A stretch of 64,000 nucleotides of DNA from an uncultured Lachnospiraceae bacterium (lineage in GTDB: Bacteria > Bacillota > Clostridia > Lachnospirales > Lachnospiraceae). This document shows, piece by piece, positions 16,573-25,141 of the stretch (its first letter is position 1; each line of letters opens with the position of its first letter). Made by a program: the position numbers and the translations under genes. Below the pieces are notes generated by a model that saw only the letters and a list, made by a program, of their open reading frames with translations, was not told the origin of the DNA and ran no database searches. The stretch is taken from assembly GCA_905209075.1 (NCBI GenBank), contig CAJLRL010000009.1:1-64000 (forward strand), given 5' to 3'.

Positions 16573-17334
16573 TTATTTTTTGAGAACATGTGGTGGAAGT
16601 GACGGATCGCTTCCGCGGAGCTTCTGCATACCACGCTGGATCGCATCTTTGGAATTCTTCCAGTCGGCATCTTTATTTTTGTAATCATATTTTTCGATGA
16701 ACCATGCAACATCTTCATATATGCGGTTCATGTTTTCCTGCATTAGAGGAAGCACAATATCGTAAAATTCTTTGCGCTTGTCACCTTTTAAATATGTGTC
16801 AGCTCCTTCCAGAACCACTTTCAGGTGATCGAGACAAAATCCTTTTGTGTTCTTTAACTTTTCTTTTAGCTCAGGATCTTTTTCGTACATGGTAAAAAAA
16901 GTCTTCATGTATGCATTAAAGGTTTTGTTTACGCTGTCGCATATGAAACACGTAGACTCACGTTTGTTGATCCAGTCTGTGATTGAATTGCCGGATGAAG
17001 CCTTTTTGAAAAGTCCGCCCTTTGAAGGAGAGGCATCCGGTTTAAAATCTTTAAAAGCTTTATTCATTTCCTCAATATGTCTCATATACATAGTTTTGAG
17101 GATCCAGGCATTTCCGAGCGAATTTCCGTAATCAAACATTTTTTTGAAATGTGAGCGGCAGAAACCTTCCTTGTCTGTCATTTCACGTATGTCGGCTTCC
17201 ATGTATGAAGCACCGTGCCCCAGTACAAAGTCCATTACATGATCTTCGGTTCTTTTTTCAATATAGCAGAACGGACATTCGCCGGCATTTTCGAATGCAT
17301 CGGATATGGGGATTGTATGTATCTGTTCTTTCAA
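16573..17334 (-). CDS. DUF6062 family protein with paired Cys/His motifs
   Basis: A 253-residue soluble protein matching the Clostridial DUF6062 family as I recall it. It contains two similar modules: CPFC (ECPFCYIEKR) followed by GFCRSHF, and CFIC (TCFICDSV) followed by GFCLDHL. Each module thus offers three Cys and one His, a plausible zinc or iron site. The rest is helical and charged. AGGAGG precedes the start. The neighbouring gene on the same strand is a LysR regulator 29 nt upstream, so the two may share a transcript. Biochemical role unknown; a metal-binding or redox function is inference only. Confidence 0.8.
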   Translation of the reverse strand: MKEQIHTIPISDAFENAGECPFCYIEKRTEDHVMDFVLGHGASYMEADIREMTDKEGFCRSHFKKMFDYGNSLGNAWILKTMYMRHIEEMNKAFKDFKPDASPSKGGLFKKASSGNSITDWINKRESTCFICDSVNKTFNAYMKTFFTMYEKDPELKEKLKNTKGFCLDHLKVVLEGADTYLKGDKRKEFYDIVLPLMQENMNRIYEDVAWFIEKYDYKNKDADWKNSKDAIQRGMQKLRGSDPSLPPHVLKK

Positions 17335-17363
17335 AGTAGTATCCTCCTGTTATTATTAATGTT

Positions 17364-18269
17364 TTAGAAATCTTCTGGTTTGTAATTTTCATAGAAATCA
17401 ATAAATGACCTGAGTGATTTTGGAAGTGCAGCAGAATTTTTGTAGGCAAATCCAACCTCACGTTCGTGTATCGGGATTCCAAGAGGGATTTCTATGAGAC
17501 TACCGTCGGCCAGTTCATCAGTGACAAAGCTTTTTATGACACATGCGACACCGACACCTATCTTGGCAAAATCAATAAGAAGATCCATGTTTGAAATGTC
17601 TATGGAATCTTTTATGTGGATCTGGTTTTCCTGAAGATAATCATCAATATATTGTCTGGTCATATTATTTTTGTCGAGAAGCATAAGGGTGGAATTTCGA
17701 AGGATATCATGTTTTTTTATTCCACGGGCACTTAAGTTGCGCAGATAATCTTTTGTGGCAACAAAAATATCTTCGATCTTGTCGAGATAATAAAATTCAT
17801 ATCCTTTAAGGATTTCCGGTTTTCCGATAAGTCCGATATCAATTTTGTTATCATCGAGAAGCTTTAATGTGTCATTAGTAGACTGGCATTCAATCGAAAT
17901 ACTTATGTGAGGGTTGCGGTGTATGAACTCTTTAAGGTATGGCAGCAGCATATATTTACATAAAGTTGTGCTGACACCGATCTTTAACTGTCCGACACCT
18001 AACTCTATGGAACGTTTTAGCTTCTCTTCACCTGTGCCTAAGGCATCAAAAGCCTGCTTGACATGTTCATACAAAAGTGCTCCTTCTGATGTTAAGATGA
18101 CACCTCTTGAACTTCTGGAAAATAGTTTACAGTCAAGGCTTTCCTCAAGCTTCTGGATAGACTTGCTTATAGCGGGCTGACTTATATAAAGCTCCTTGGC
18201 TGCTTTTGAGATATTGCCGGCGTTGGCAACAGTATAAAAAATCCAATATGATGAAAGATTCTGATTCAT
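17364..18269 (-). CDS. LysR-family transcriptional regulator
   Basis: A 301-residue regulator. Residues 1-60 hold the LysR winged helix-turn-helix (NISKAAKELYISQPAISKSI), followed by the two-lobed effector-binding domain. It is transcribed divergently from leuCD across a 233-bp gap containing a clear inverted repeat, the usual layout in which a LysR protein controls its neighbour. In several bacteria a LysR regulator controls leucine biosynthesis genes, so control of leuCD is a reasonable inference; the ligand is unknown. A GGAGG is present before the start on the minus strand. Confidence 0.92.
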   Translation of the reverse strand: MNQNLSSYWIFYTVANAGNISKAAKELYISQPAISKSIQKLEESLDCKLFSRSSRGVILTSEGALLYEHVKQAFDALGTGEEKLKRSIELGVGQLKIGVSTTLCKYMLLPYLKEFIHRNPHISISIECQSTNDTLKLLDDNKIDIGLIGKPEILKGYEFYYLDKIEDIFVATKDYLRNLSARGIKKHDILRNSTLMLLDKNNMTRQYIDDYLQENQIHIKDSIDISNMDLLIDFAKIGVGVACVIKSFVTDELADGSLIEIPLGIPIHEREVGFAYKNSAALPKSLRSFIDFYENYKPEDF

Positions 18270-18339
18270 ATTCAGCCTCCTTGGTTGTTGATAGATTACT
18301 GATTGTTATACATTTTATCAGCTGTATTTATAATATATA

Positions 18340-18364
18340 TTACCATATAAATTAGTTATGGTAA
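18340..18364. promoter_or_regulatory. Candidate LysR-type binding dyad
   Basis: TTACCATA and TATGGTAA are exact 8-bp arms around a 9-bp spacer, lying 71 bp from the LysR start and 139 bp from leuC. Position and symmetry fit a LysR recognition site; its use is not shown. Confidence 0.5.
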
Positions 18365-18502
18365 ATATGTTTATTATGTATTTTTATTATATAAGCTACT
18401 ATGCTATGATTTAAGCAAAGAAACGTCGTATCACCCACACATTAGTGACGTTTTCAGCCAGATTAAAGATGGCAGAGCATATTTGATTAGGAGGAAAGAA
18501 AC

Positions 18503-19765
18503 ATGGGAATGACTATGACGCAGAAGATCCTTGCTGCACATGCAGGACTTGATTCTGTAAGTGCAGGTCAGCTTATAGAGGCTGATCTGGATCTTGTGCT
18601 TGGAAATGACATTACATCACCTGTTGCGATCCATGAGATTGAAAAGATGAAGGTTGATGGAGTGTTTGATAAAGATAAAATAGCACTTGTAATGGATCAT
18701 TTTGTACCAAATAAGGACATCAAATCAGCACAGCACTGTAAATGTGTACGTGAATTTGCCTGCAAAAATGAAATAACAAATTATTTTGATGTAGGTAAAA
18801 TGGGAATCGAGCATGCACTTTTACCTGAGCAGGGACTTACTGTGGCTGGTGATGTTATAATAGGCGCTGACTCACATACATGTACATATGGAGCACTTGG
18901 AGCATTCTCTACAGGTGTCGGAAGTACTGATATGGCAGCTGGAATGGCGACAGGAAAAGCATGGTTTAAAGTTCCGTCAGCAATTAAGTTTAATATAGTA
19001 GGAAAGCCGGCTAAGTGGATAAGCGGTAAAGATGTTATCCTTCATATCATAGGAATGATAGGCGTTGATGGGGCACTTTACAAATCTATGGAATTCGTAG
19101 GAGAGGGAATCAGATACCTTACTATGGATGACAGATTCACTATTGCAAATATGGCAATTGAAGCAGGTGGAAAGAATGGAATATTCCCTGTGGATGAACT
19201 CACAAGAGAATATATGAAAGAGCATTCAAAGAGACCATTTGCTGAGTATGAGGCTGATGAAGATGCAGTTTATGATGAAGAATATACTATAGACTTAAGT
19301 ACACTTAAATCTACAGTTTCATTCCCTCATCTTCCGGATAATACACGCACGATAGACGAGGTCGGTGATGTAAAGATAGACCAGGTTGTTATAGGTTCAT
19401 GTACGAACGGACGTATGGATGACCTTAGGATCGCTGCATCTATTCTTGAAGGAAAGAAAGTTGCAGATGGACTCAGAGTTATTGTGATCCCGGCAACACA
19501 GAAAATATATCTTCAGGCAATGGAGGAAGGATTGCTTAAGACATTTATTGAGGCCGGAGCCATTGTAAGTACACCTACATGTGGTCCTTGTCTTGGTGGA
19601 TATATGGGCGTTATGGCAGAGGGTGAAAGATGTGTATCAACTACGAACCGTAACTTTGTAGGTCGTATGGGACACGTAGATTCAGAAGTATATCTTGCAA
19701 GCCCGGCTGTCGCAGCAGCAAGTGCAATTACAGGAAAAATTTCAGGTCCGGATGAGGTAATGTAA
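18503..19765 (+). CDS. leuC: 3-isopropylmalate dehydratase large subunit
   Basis: A 420-residue aconitase-family subunit isomerising 2- to 3-isopropylmalate in leucine synthesis, working with LeuD. The 4Fe-4S ligands are Cys300 (GSCTNGR), Cys360 and Cys363 (PTCGPCLGG), spaced exactly as in the family. Substrate-site motif GADSHTCTYGALGAF is present. The length is that of the shorter type of LeuC, about 420 residues. AGGAGG lies 8 nt before ATG. leuD follows 40 nt downstream, certainly in the same operon. leuA and leuB are not in the window. Confidence 0.95.
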   Translation: MGMTMTQKILAAHAGLDSVSAGQLIEADLDLVLGNDITSPVAIHEIEKMKVDGVFDKDKIALVMDHFVPNKDIKSAQHCKCVREFACKNEITNYFDVGKMGIEHALLPEQGLTVAGDVIIGADSHTCTYGALGAFSTGVGSTDMAAGMATGKAWFKVPSAIKFNIVGKPAKWISGKDVILHIIGMIGVDGALYKSMEFVGEGIRYLTMDDRFTIANMAIEAGGKNGIFPVDELTREYMKEHSKRPFAEYEADEDAVYDEEYTIDLSTLKSTVSFPHLPDNTRTIDEVGDVKIDQVVIGSCTNGRMDDLRIAASILEGKKVADGLRVIVIPATQKIYLQAMEEGLLKTFIEAGAIVSTPTCGPCLGGYMGVMAEGERCVSTTNRNFVGRMGHVDSEVYLASPAVAAASAITGKISGPDEVM

Positions 19766-19805
19766 AAACTCATTTAGACTGTATTAGCTTTTAAGGAGGA
19801 ATAAA

Positions 19806-20294
19806 ATGAAAGCAGCACATGGTCATGTTTTTAAATATGGGGACAATGTAGATACAGACGTAATCATTCCGGCAAGATATTTAAATTCTTCTGATCCTAA
19901 AGAACTTGCAACACATTGTATGGAAGATATTGATAAGGATTTTGTAAAAAATGTTAAAGCCGGAGATATTATAGTGGCAGACAAAAATTTTGGATGCGGT
20001 TCATCAAGGGAGCATGCTCCACTTTCGATAAAAGCAGCCGGTATCAGCTGTGTTATCGCAGAGACATTTGCAAGGATTTTTTATAGAAACGCGATCAATA
20101 TAGGACTTCCTATTATTGAATGTAAAGAGGCAGCACAGGCTATAAAGGCAGGAGACGAGGTTGAAGTTGATTTCGATTCAGGTGTTATAACTGATATAAC
20201 TACAGGAGAGAAATATAAAGGACAGGCGTTCCCACCATTTATGCAGAAAATCATAGATTGTGAAGGCCTTGTAAATTACATTAATCAGAAATAA
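19806..20294 (+). CDS. leuD: 3-isopropylmalate dehydratase small subunit
   Basis: A 162-residue swivel-domain partner of LeuC. Motifs visible: GDNVDTDVIIPARYLN near the N-terminus and FGCGSSREHAPLSIK, the loop that contacts substrate. The length suits the short LeuD of the LeuC/LeuD pair. AAGGAGG is correctly spaced before ATG. It is the last gene of the leuCD unit and is followed by a bidirectional terminator shared with the convergent AP2/HNH-like gene. Confidence 0.95.
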   Translation: MKAAHGHVFKYGDNVDTDVIIPARYLNSSDPKELATHCMEDIDKDFVKNVKAGDIIVADKNFGCGSSREHAPLSIKAAGISCVIAETFARIFYRNAINIGLPIIECKEAAQAIKAGDEVEVDFDSGVITDITTGEKYKGQAFPPFMQKIIDCEGLVNYINQK

Positions 20295-20320
20295 ATTTCA
20301 GGGCGTATTCTTTCATGTTA

Positions 20321-20361
20321 AAAACAGGAGGAAAATTTAACGATTTTCCTCCTGTCTTTTT
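20321..20361. terminator. Bidirectional terminator between leuD and the AP2/HNH-like gene
   Basis: ACAGGAGGAAAAT and ATTTTCCTCCTGT form a 13-bp perfect stem with a 6-nt loop, with As on one side and Ts on the other. The right arm overlaps the 3' end of the minus-strand gene. Confidence 0.88.
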
Positions 20362-21140
20362 AAATATTGTAAAAACTTAGGTGATATATCAAGCTCGGTA
20401 TATATGCGTGCATATTCTTTTGGAGACAGATCTTCTATATAATTTTCAAAAAAGCTGCGCTCTATACCGTGATCCTTCGCCAGATCAGCAGCTTTGTTGT
20501 ATGCTACGGCAGCTTCGTTTACGGTTTTGTATTCGCCAATGGTGTAATTACCGTTTATATGAAGTTTTACGCGGAACAGATTGCCGCTTTTGGTATGTAT
20601 AAGCGATACACCATGATATGGATTTATTATCTTGATGTTGGAATAGCGCATATCTGTGCTGTCGCCATTTTCAAATATGTAATCTTTGCCGCATACAGCA
20701 TGCGGTTTTATGCCGAAGCGGCCTAAAATAGTTACCTGCATGCCATAGTCATTGACAAAGAGATGTCCCTGCCGTTTCATGATCTTGTGGCTGGAGTAGT
20801 AGAAGAGATCTTCTATGTCAAACTTTAATTCATGGTTTATGTCAAGATAATAGCTGAAGTAATTTTTACGGAGATAAATGGGAGTGGGAATGTACATATT
20901 GTTATCCCTGAAATTTATGAGTGATACTATCTTTTCAAAGGAAAGAGCATATGTCCGATAGAAAGAATTTTCAATGGAATCACTGCCTTTTATGATTTCA
21001 GATGCTATTATATATGCCTGATTGGCACTGTATTCAGAATCAAAGCTTCCAAGGCTTATATGTTTGCTTTTGTATGTGATGCTTGATCTGTAATAGATTG
21101 TGCCGTCTTTTTTCTTTGCTGAGTATACACCAGGTAACAT
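20337..21140 (-). CDS. AP2-domain protein with degenerate HNH-like core
   Basis: A 267-residue protein. Residues 3-48 (GVYSAKKKDGTIYYRSSITY, then the LGSFDSEYSANQAY end) resemble an AP2 DNA-binding module. The middle (about 130-180) has an HNH-type ending, NGDSTDMRYSNIKIIN, like the GDxxDNRxxNL block of HNH homing nucleases, but the catalytic His pair is not obvious. Residues 185-232 form a second AP2-like module ending GEYKTVNEAAVAYNKAAD. Homing nucleases often combine HNH and AP2. Here the degenerate core, single copy and housekeeping context suggest an immobile relic or a domesticated DNA-binding protein. No intron or inverted repeats flank it. Confidence 0.65.
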   Translation of the reverse strand: MLPGVYSAKKKDGTIYYRSSITYKSKHISLGSFDSEYSANQAYIIASEIIKGSDSIENSFYRTYALSFEKIVSLINFRDNNMYIPTPIYLRKNYFSYYLDINHELKFDIEDLFYYSSHKIMKRQGHLFVNDYGMQVTILGRFGIKPHAVCGKDYIFENGDSTDMRYSNIKIINPYHGVSLIHTKSGNLFRVKLHINGNYTIGEYKTVNEAAVAYNKAADLAKDHGIERSFFENYIEDLSPKEYARIYTELDISPKFLQYLKRQEENR

Positions 21141-21227
21141 TGGAATCCCCTTTAGAATTTATAGTATAGTTAGTTACAATTAACAATAAAGTATGATGAA
21201 TTTAAGGTAATTGTATCATTTTTATCA

Positions 21228-21256
21228 TTGAATTGGTATATAAAATTTATTATACT
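21228..21256 (+). promoter_or_regulatory. Promoter of thrC
   Basis: TTGAAT, a 17-nt spacer and TATACT lie 73 bp before the thrC start. No riboswitch or T-box is visible in the leader. Confidence 0.65.
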
Positions 21257-21329
21257 ACTTATATATTAGTGAAAAGGGTTACGGCCTGCATTGAAGTGGG
21301 ACTGTAACAGAAAAGGACGAGGTAGAAAA

Positions 21330-22820
21330 ATGGATTTATTATATTCTAGCACCAGAAACAGTGAAAAAAAGTTTACTGCATCACAGGCTATATTAAAAGG
21401 ACTTGCAGATGATGGAGGACTTTTCGTACCAGAGAGCATCCCGGCACTTGATGTTTCAATAGAAGAACTTTCAAAGATGAGTTATCAGGAAACAGCTTAT
21501 GCAGTAATGAAGAAATTCCTTACTGATTTTACAGAGGAAGAACTTAAAAACTGTATAGACAGAGCATATGACAGTAAATTTGATACACCGCAGATCGCTC
21601 CTCTTGTAAATGCAGATGGCGCATATTATCTTGAACTTTTCCATGGTTCTACGATCGCATTTAAAGATATGGCTCTTTCTATTCTGCCACATTTACTTAC
21701 AACAGCTGCAAAGAAGAATAATGTAAAAAATGATATTGTAATACTTACAGCTACATCAGGAGATACAGGAAAGGCAGCTATGGCTGGTTTTGCGGATGTT
21801 GAGGGAACACAGATCATTGTTTTTTATCCGAAGAATGGTGTAAGTCCTATCCAGGAGAAGCAGATGCTCACACAGAAGGGGGCAAATACACATGTTGTCG
21901 GAATTCACGGCAATTTTGACCAGGCACAGTCTGCAGTTAAAAAGATGTTTAATGATAAAGACCTTGAGAAGGTTATGGATGATGCAGGATATCAGTTTTC
22001 TTCAGCTAATTCAATAAATATAGGACGTCTCGTTCCACAGATCGTATATTATGTATATGCATATGCTAAGCTTTATGCAAATGGTGATATTGCAAAGGAT
22101 GAAAAGATAAACGTGGTAGTACCTACCGGAAACTTTGGAAATATTTTAGCTGCGTTTTATGCTAAAAATATGGGACTTCCGATTGCAAAGCTTATATGTG
22201 CATCAAACGAGAACAAAGTTTTATATGACTTCTTTACAACAGGAGAGTACAATAAGAATCGTGAATTTATTCTGACAAACTCACCATCTATGGATATTCT
22301 CATATCTTCAAACCTTGAGAGACTTATCTATAGGATAGCAGGAAATGATGCCGCAAAGAATGCAGGGCTTATGAAAGAACTTTCAGAGACAGGCAAATAC
22401 ACAGTGACACCAGAGATGAAAGAAAAACTTACAGATTTTTATGGTAATTATACAAGTGAGAAAGAAACCGGTGAGGCTATCAAAAAGCTTTATGAGGATA
22501 CTGGATATGTAATTGATACTCATACAGCAGTTGCAGCAGGTGTTTATGACAAATACAAAAAAGAGACAGGTGATACAAAGACAAAAACTGTTATTGCTTC
22601 AACAGCCAGTCCTTTTAAATTCACAAGAAGTGTAATGGAGGCTATTGATCCAAAATATGCTTCGATGGGAGACTTTGAACTTGTTGATGAACTTTCTAAA
22701 ATTGCAAACGTAAAAGTTCCGCAGGCTATTGAGGACATCAGAAGTGCCAAAATCCTTCATGATACGGAATGTGATGTGGACAAGATGGAAGATACTGTAA
22801 AGGCATTCCTTATCAAATAA
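21330..22820 (+). CDS. thrC: Threonine synthase
   Basis: A 496-residue PLP enzyme converting O-phosphohomoserine to threonine. The PLP lysine is Lys112 in GSTIAFKDMALS; ATSGDTGKAAMAG is the phosphate-binding loop, and NSINIGRLVPQ follows. Length and N-terminal sequence (YSSTRNSEKKFTASQAILKG) fit the longer class of bacterial and fungal threonine synthase. Start ATG 21330 has AGGACGAGG upstream and matches the family N-terminus; an in-frame ATG 39 nt earlier lacks homology. Monocistronic, with its own promoter and terminator; other threonine genes are not in the window. Confidence 0.96.
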   Translation: MDLLYSSTRNSEKKFTASQAILKGLADDGGLFVPESIPALDVSIEELSKMSYQETAYAVMKKFLTDFTEEELKNCIDRAYDSKFDTPQIAPLVNADGAYYLELFHGSTIAFKDMALSILPHLLTTAAKKNNVKNDIVILTATSGDTGKAAMAGFADVEGTQIIVFYPKNGVSPIQEKQMLTQKGANTHVVGIHGNFDQAQSAVKKMFNDKDLEKVMDDAGYQFSSANSINIGRLVPQIVYYVYAYAKLYANGDIAKDEKINVVVPTGNFGNILAAFYAKNMGLPIAKLICASNENKVLYDFFTTGEYNKNREFILTNSPSMDILISSNLERLIYRIAGNDAAKNAGLMKELSETGKYTVTPEMKEKLTDFYGNYTSEKETGEAIKKLYEDTGYVIDTHTAVAAGVYDKYKKETGDTKTKTVIASTASPFKFTRSVMEAIDPKYASMGDFELVDELSKIANVKVPQAIEDIRSAKILHDTECDVDKMEDTVKAFLIK

Positions 22821-22872
22821 ATCCTGATACATAAAATGTTGGATATATGGCGTTTAAATATAGAACATTAAT

Positions 22873-22917
22873 AAAAAAGCATCGTGCTCTGATACTGGTC
22901 AGACCACGATGCTTTTT
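22873..22917. terminator. Bidirectional terminator downstream of thrC
   Basis: AAAAAGCATCGTG and CACGATGCTTTTT pair, with an inner TCTGA/TCAGA stem. It serves thrC (+) and the convergent CheX-like gene (-). Confidence 0.9.
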
Positions 22918-22944
22918 AGTAAAGGATATAAGATAATACATCAA

Positions 22945-23847
22945 TCAGTATTCTTCAATGAGTTTATGGACTTCAACGATAAAATGAAGCGTTCCGAAAG
23001 TATAAAGTATCTGGAAATGATATGCTTTGTCTTTAAATGAGACTAATCCATCGTCAACGTGCCTTGGTGCAGAAATAGAAAGTTCCCTGCCATAGTCATT
23101 TGAGCAGTTTACTATGAAAAGTCCATTATTTAAGTTGAGGAAATCCTCAAGAGAAGCCTGGACATATTCGTCGTATTCGGTAAATGAATCGTTTACATAT
23201 CTTGATGCAAACTTGATAGCCGTATCATGATCCATTGAAATGTAAGTTGAGATAGAATATTCACCAAGTACATCCTGACATACACAGCAATCAGTTGGAA
23301 ATTCCTTACACTGGTCTGATGATAGTGGAGAGAAATCCTCACCTACAAAACGTATAAGATTGTTGAATAAGAGTTCCATATACATTTTGCCAAGTCTGGT
23401 AACCGGAGTCTCAGAAATAACAAAGAAGTTATCAAAAAGCCGTTCGACACTTTCTTTGTTTTCGATTGTCATGTCAAGATCCATCATTTCATTCTCGGAA
23501 CGATAATCGGTTATAACGTTTTCAAGTGTGGAATTATTAATAACTCCATCATCGAGAAGGATTTGTCCCAGGAGGAGAAAATCGGGACTTTGTACGTTCA
23601 GAAGATTTTTGACCTGTTCATTTGTAAGATAACCCATTTCGATAGTAAGCTCGCCGAATTTTTTGTCCTGATGAGTCTGTTCGATTATTACGTTATCAAC
23701 CTCAGAAGCAGTCATAAGACCTGAATGAATGGCAAGAGTACCAAGTTTGACATGCTTATTGGATTTTTTTTTCATGGCAGCAAAGAGCTGTTCTTTTGTG
23801 ATATACCCCTTTGAGAGCAGATAGTTTCCGAAAAACTGTGTATACAT
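22945..23847 (-). CDS. CheX-like protein with four N-terminal MshEN-like repeats
   Basis: A 300-residue cytoplasmic protein. Residues 5-120 are four consecutive repeats of about 29 residues with the pattern [F/L]G-x2-L-x3-G-x-[I/L/M]-T-x3-[L/V], e.g. FGNYLLSKGYITKEQL and FGELTIEMGYLTNEQV. This pattern resembles MshEN (type II secretion ATPase N-terminal) domains, some of which bind c-di-GMP. Residues about 150-300 look like the CheC/CheX fold: LEDFLNLNNG aligns with the E-x-x-N catalytic motif, but with Asp for Glu. Its start overlaps the stop of the upstream CheY-like gene by one base, so the two are translationally coupled. Predicted role: response-regulator phosphatase or output partner; inference. 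Confidence 0.6.
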   Translation of the reverse strand: MYTQFFGNYLLSKGYITKEQLFAAMKKKSNKHVKLGTLAIHSGLMTASEVDNVIIEQTHQDKKFGELTIEMGYLTNEQVKNLLNVQSPDFLLLGQILLDDGVINNSTLENVITDYRSENEMMDLDMTIENKESVERLFDNFFVISETPVTRLGKMYMELLFNNLIRFVGEDFSPLSSDQCKEFPTDCCVCQDVLGEYSISTYISMDHDTAIKFASRYVNDSFTEYDEYVQASLEDFLNLNNGLFIVNCSNDYGRELSISAPRHVDDGLVSFKDKAYHFQILYTFGTLHFIVEVHKLIEEY

Positions 23848-24227
23848 TATTGTTTTCCCCCGATATATTTTTCTATAAGATTGACAACCTGCTGTGTGTC
23901 AAGTGGTTTCTGGATGAAATCTTTTGCACCGGACTCGATTGCTGACTTTAGCTGGGTTTGTGAACCGACAGACGATGCGATGAAAATAGTTGCATCTTTA
24001 TCAAAAGCAATTATCTCCTTTATAGCGGTATTGCCATCCTTGACAGGCATAACAATGTCAAGAAAAACGATATCCGGTTTTACTTTTTTATAAGTATCAA
24101 TTGCTTTTTGACCATCAGGAGCTTCATAAAAGGTTGGCGTTCCTAAGGCCAATATGATATCCTTAAGTTGTTTTCTTGCTAGAATCGAATCATCACATAT
24201 TAGTATTTTTAAATTATCAATTTCCAT
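23847..24227 (-). CDS. Stand-alone response regulator (CheY-like receiver)
   Basis: A 126-residue single receiver domain. Acid pocket Asp12/Asp13 (ILICDDS), phospho-acceptor Asp57 (IVFLDIVMP), switch Ser in IASSVG and the conserved Lys in FIQKPL are all present. There is no output domain. ATG 24227 is used because AAGGAG is spaced correctly there; an upstream in-frame start would add a Lys-rich 20-residue tail. No histidine kinase is adjacent, so phosphate must come from a distant kinase. Coupled with the CheX-like gene it forms a two-gene signalling unit; no flagellar or chemotaxis genes are nearby. Confidence 0.9.
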   Translation of the reverse strand: MEIDNLKILICDDSILARKQLKDIILALGTPTFYEAPDGQKAIDTYKKVKPDIVFLDIVMPVKDGNTAIKEIIAFDKDATIFIASSVGSQTQLKSAIESGAKDFIQKPLDTQQVVNLIEKYIGGKQ

Positions 24228-24397
24228 TATGATGTACTCCTTTTTTGATTTTAATTTTATTTTACTATATTTATATATTTTTTTCAATAATGTAATAGGA
24301 CTTTTTAACTATATCTTTTCCTGTGAAAAAAGTATATACTTGTATTTACTGAAATTTGGTCAATGATGTGGAAGATTGCATATAAAAGAGGTTTAAG

Positions 24398-24736
24398 ATG
24401 AATATATATTTAATTTTGGATTTGGTAATACTTATATTGGGATTATACGTGGTGTATGCTTCGTTTAAAATGAAGAGTACAGGAAAGATAGCAGGATCAT
24501 TTCTTGCAGAAGAGGATCAAAAGAAGGTTAAAGACCAGAAAGGATATATTGATTATATAGAAAATAAATCATGTGCCTTCGGAGTGTTTACAGTAGTTCT
24601 TGCGGTGGTATCGGTGCTGTCAGAACTTGTCTTAAAGATTCCATATTGGAGATATATAGAAATGGTGCTTTTTGTAATAGCCATTATATTTTTTTCACAT
24701 GTTCTACGAAATTCAAGAGAAAAATTTGTAAAATAA
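24398..24736 (+). CDS. Small membrane protein (DUF3784-like layout)
   Basis: A 112-residue protein with three predicted membrane helices: residues 4-22, 64-82 and 89-106. A polar region between the first and second holds FKMKSTGKIAGSFLAEED. The layout recalls DUF3784 proteins of Clostridia, but the match is weak. AAGAGG lies ahead of ATG 24398. It is separated from both neighbours and its function is unknown. Confidence 0.65.
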   Translation: MNIYLILDLVILILGLYVVYASFKMKSTGKIAGSFLAEEDQKKVKDQKGYIDYIENKSCAFGVFTVVLAVVSVLSELVLKIPYWRYIEMVLFVIAIIFFSHVLRNSREKFVK

Positions 24737-24753
24737 TTACATGAATTTTTGAT

Positions 24754-24782
24754 TGAATACTAAGACATAATAAAGTATAATA
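24754..24782 (+). promoter_or_regulatory. Promoter of the ncRNA at 24790
   Basis: TTGAAT, a 17-nt spacer and TATATA, placing the transcript start near 24789-24791, exactly where the structured RNA appears to begin. Confidence 0.5.
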
Positions 24783-24789
24783 AAAACAC

Positions 24790-25056
24790 AAAGAAGCCTG
24801 AGATGTTCGACAACCCTGTGTATTTAGAACCTACATTTACTTTAAACGGGATTCCAATATGAGCTGTTAGATGTCAGGCCGCCATAGTCAGCGGAAGGCA
24901 GAAGGCAGACTGAGGTTACCCACCTGGCTGTCAGCTAGGAGTCTAAATTACAGGAACCGGCATTTTGGGTGTCTTACAGAAGATGAAAATAAGATACAGA
25001 AGAACCAGTTGGTTATGCACAGAAGATTAAGGGAGCTGTTTTAACAGCTCCCATAT
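24790..25056 (+). ncRNA. ssrS: Structured non-coding RNA, probable 6S RNA
   Basis: The 405-bp gap between genes holds a promoter, a G+C-richer block without ORFs and a strong terminator (GGGAGCTGTT/AACAGCTCCC, 25031-25052). Two long-range helices are visible: GACAACCC (from 24809) with GGGTGTC, and CTGTGTATTTAGA with TCTAAATTACAG (about 24941-24952). They enclose a large region containing GAACCTAC, ACGGGATTCC and GTTACCCACC, motifs I associate with Firmicute 6S RNA. 6S RNA binds sigma-70-type RNA polymerase as a promoter mimic. At about 265 nt it is somewhat long for 6S. Identity is from remembered motifs; that it is a structured transcript is better supported. Confidence 0.55.
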
Positions 25057-25141
25057 TTTATTTAGCCTGCGGCTGATACTTATGCGCATTCGTACATGAT
25101 ATTATTCGCTACGCTTACATTATTATGAAAAGGAGAATTCT

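Noticed and set aside
18421..18453. AAACGTC/GACGTTT pairing before leuC as an attenuator
   Set aside because: Only 7 bp with a 19-nt loop and four Ts; too weak, and no leucine-rich leader peptide is present.
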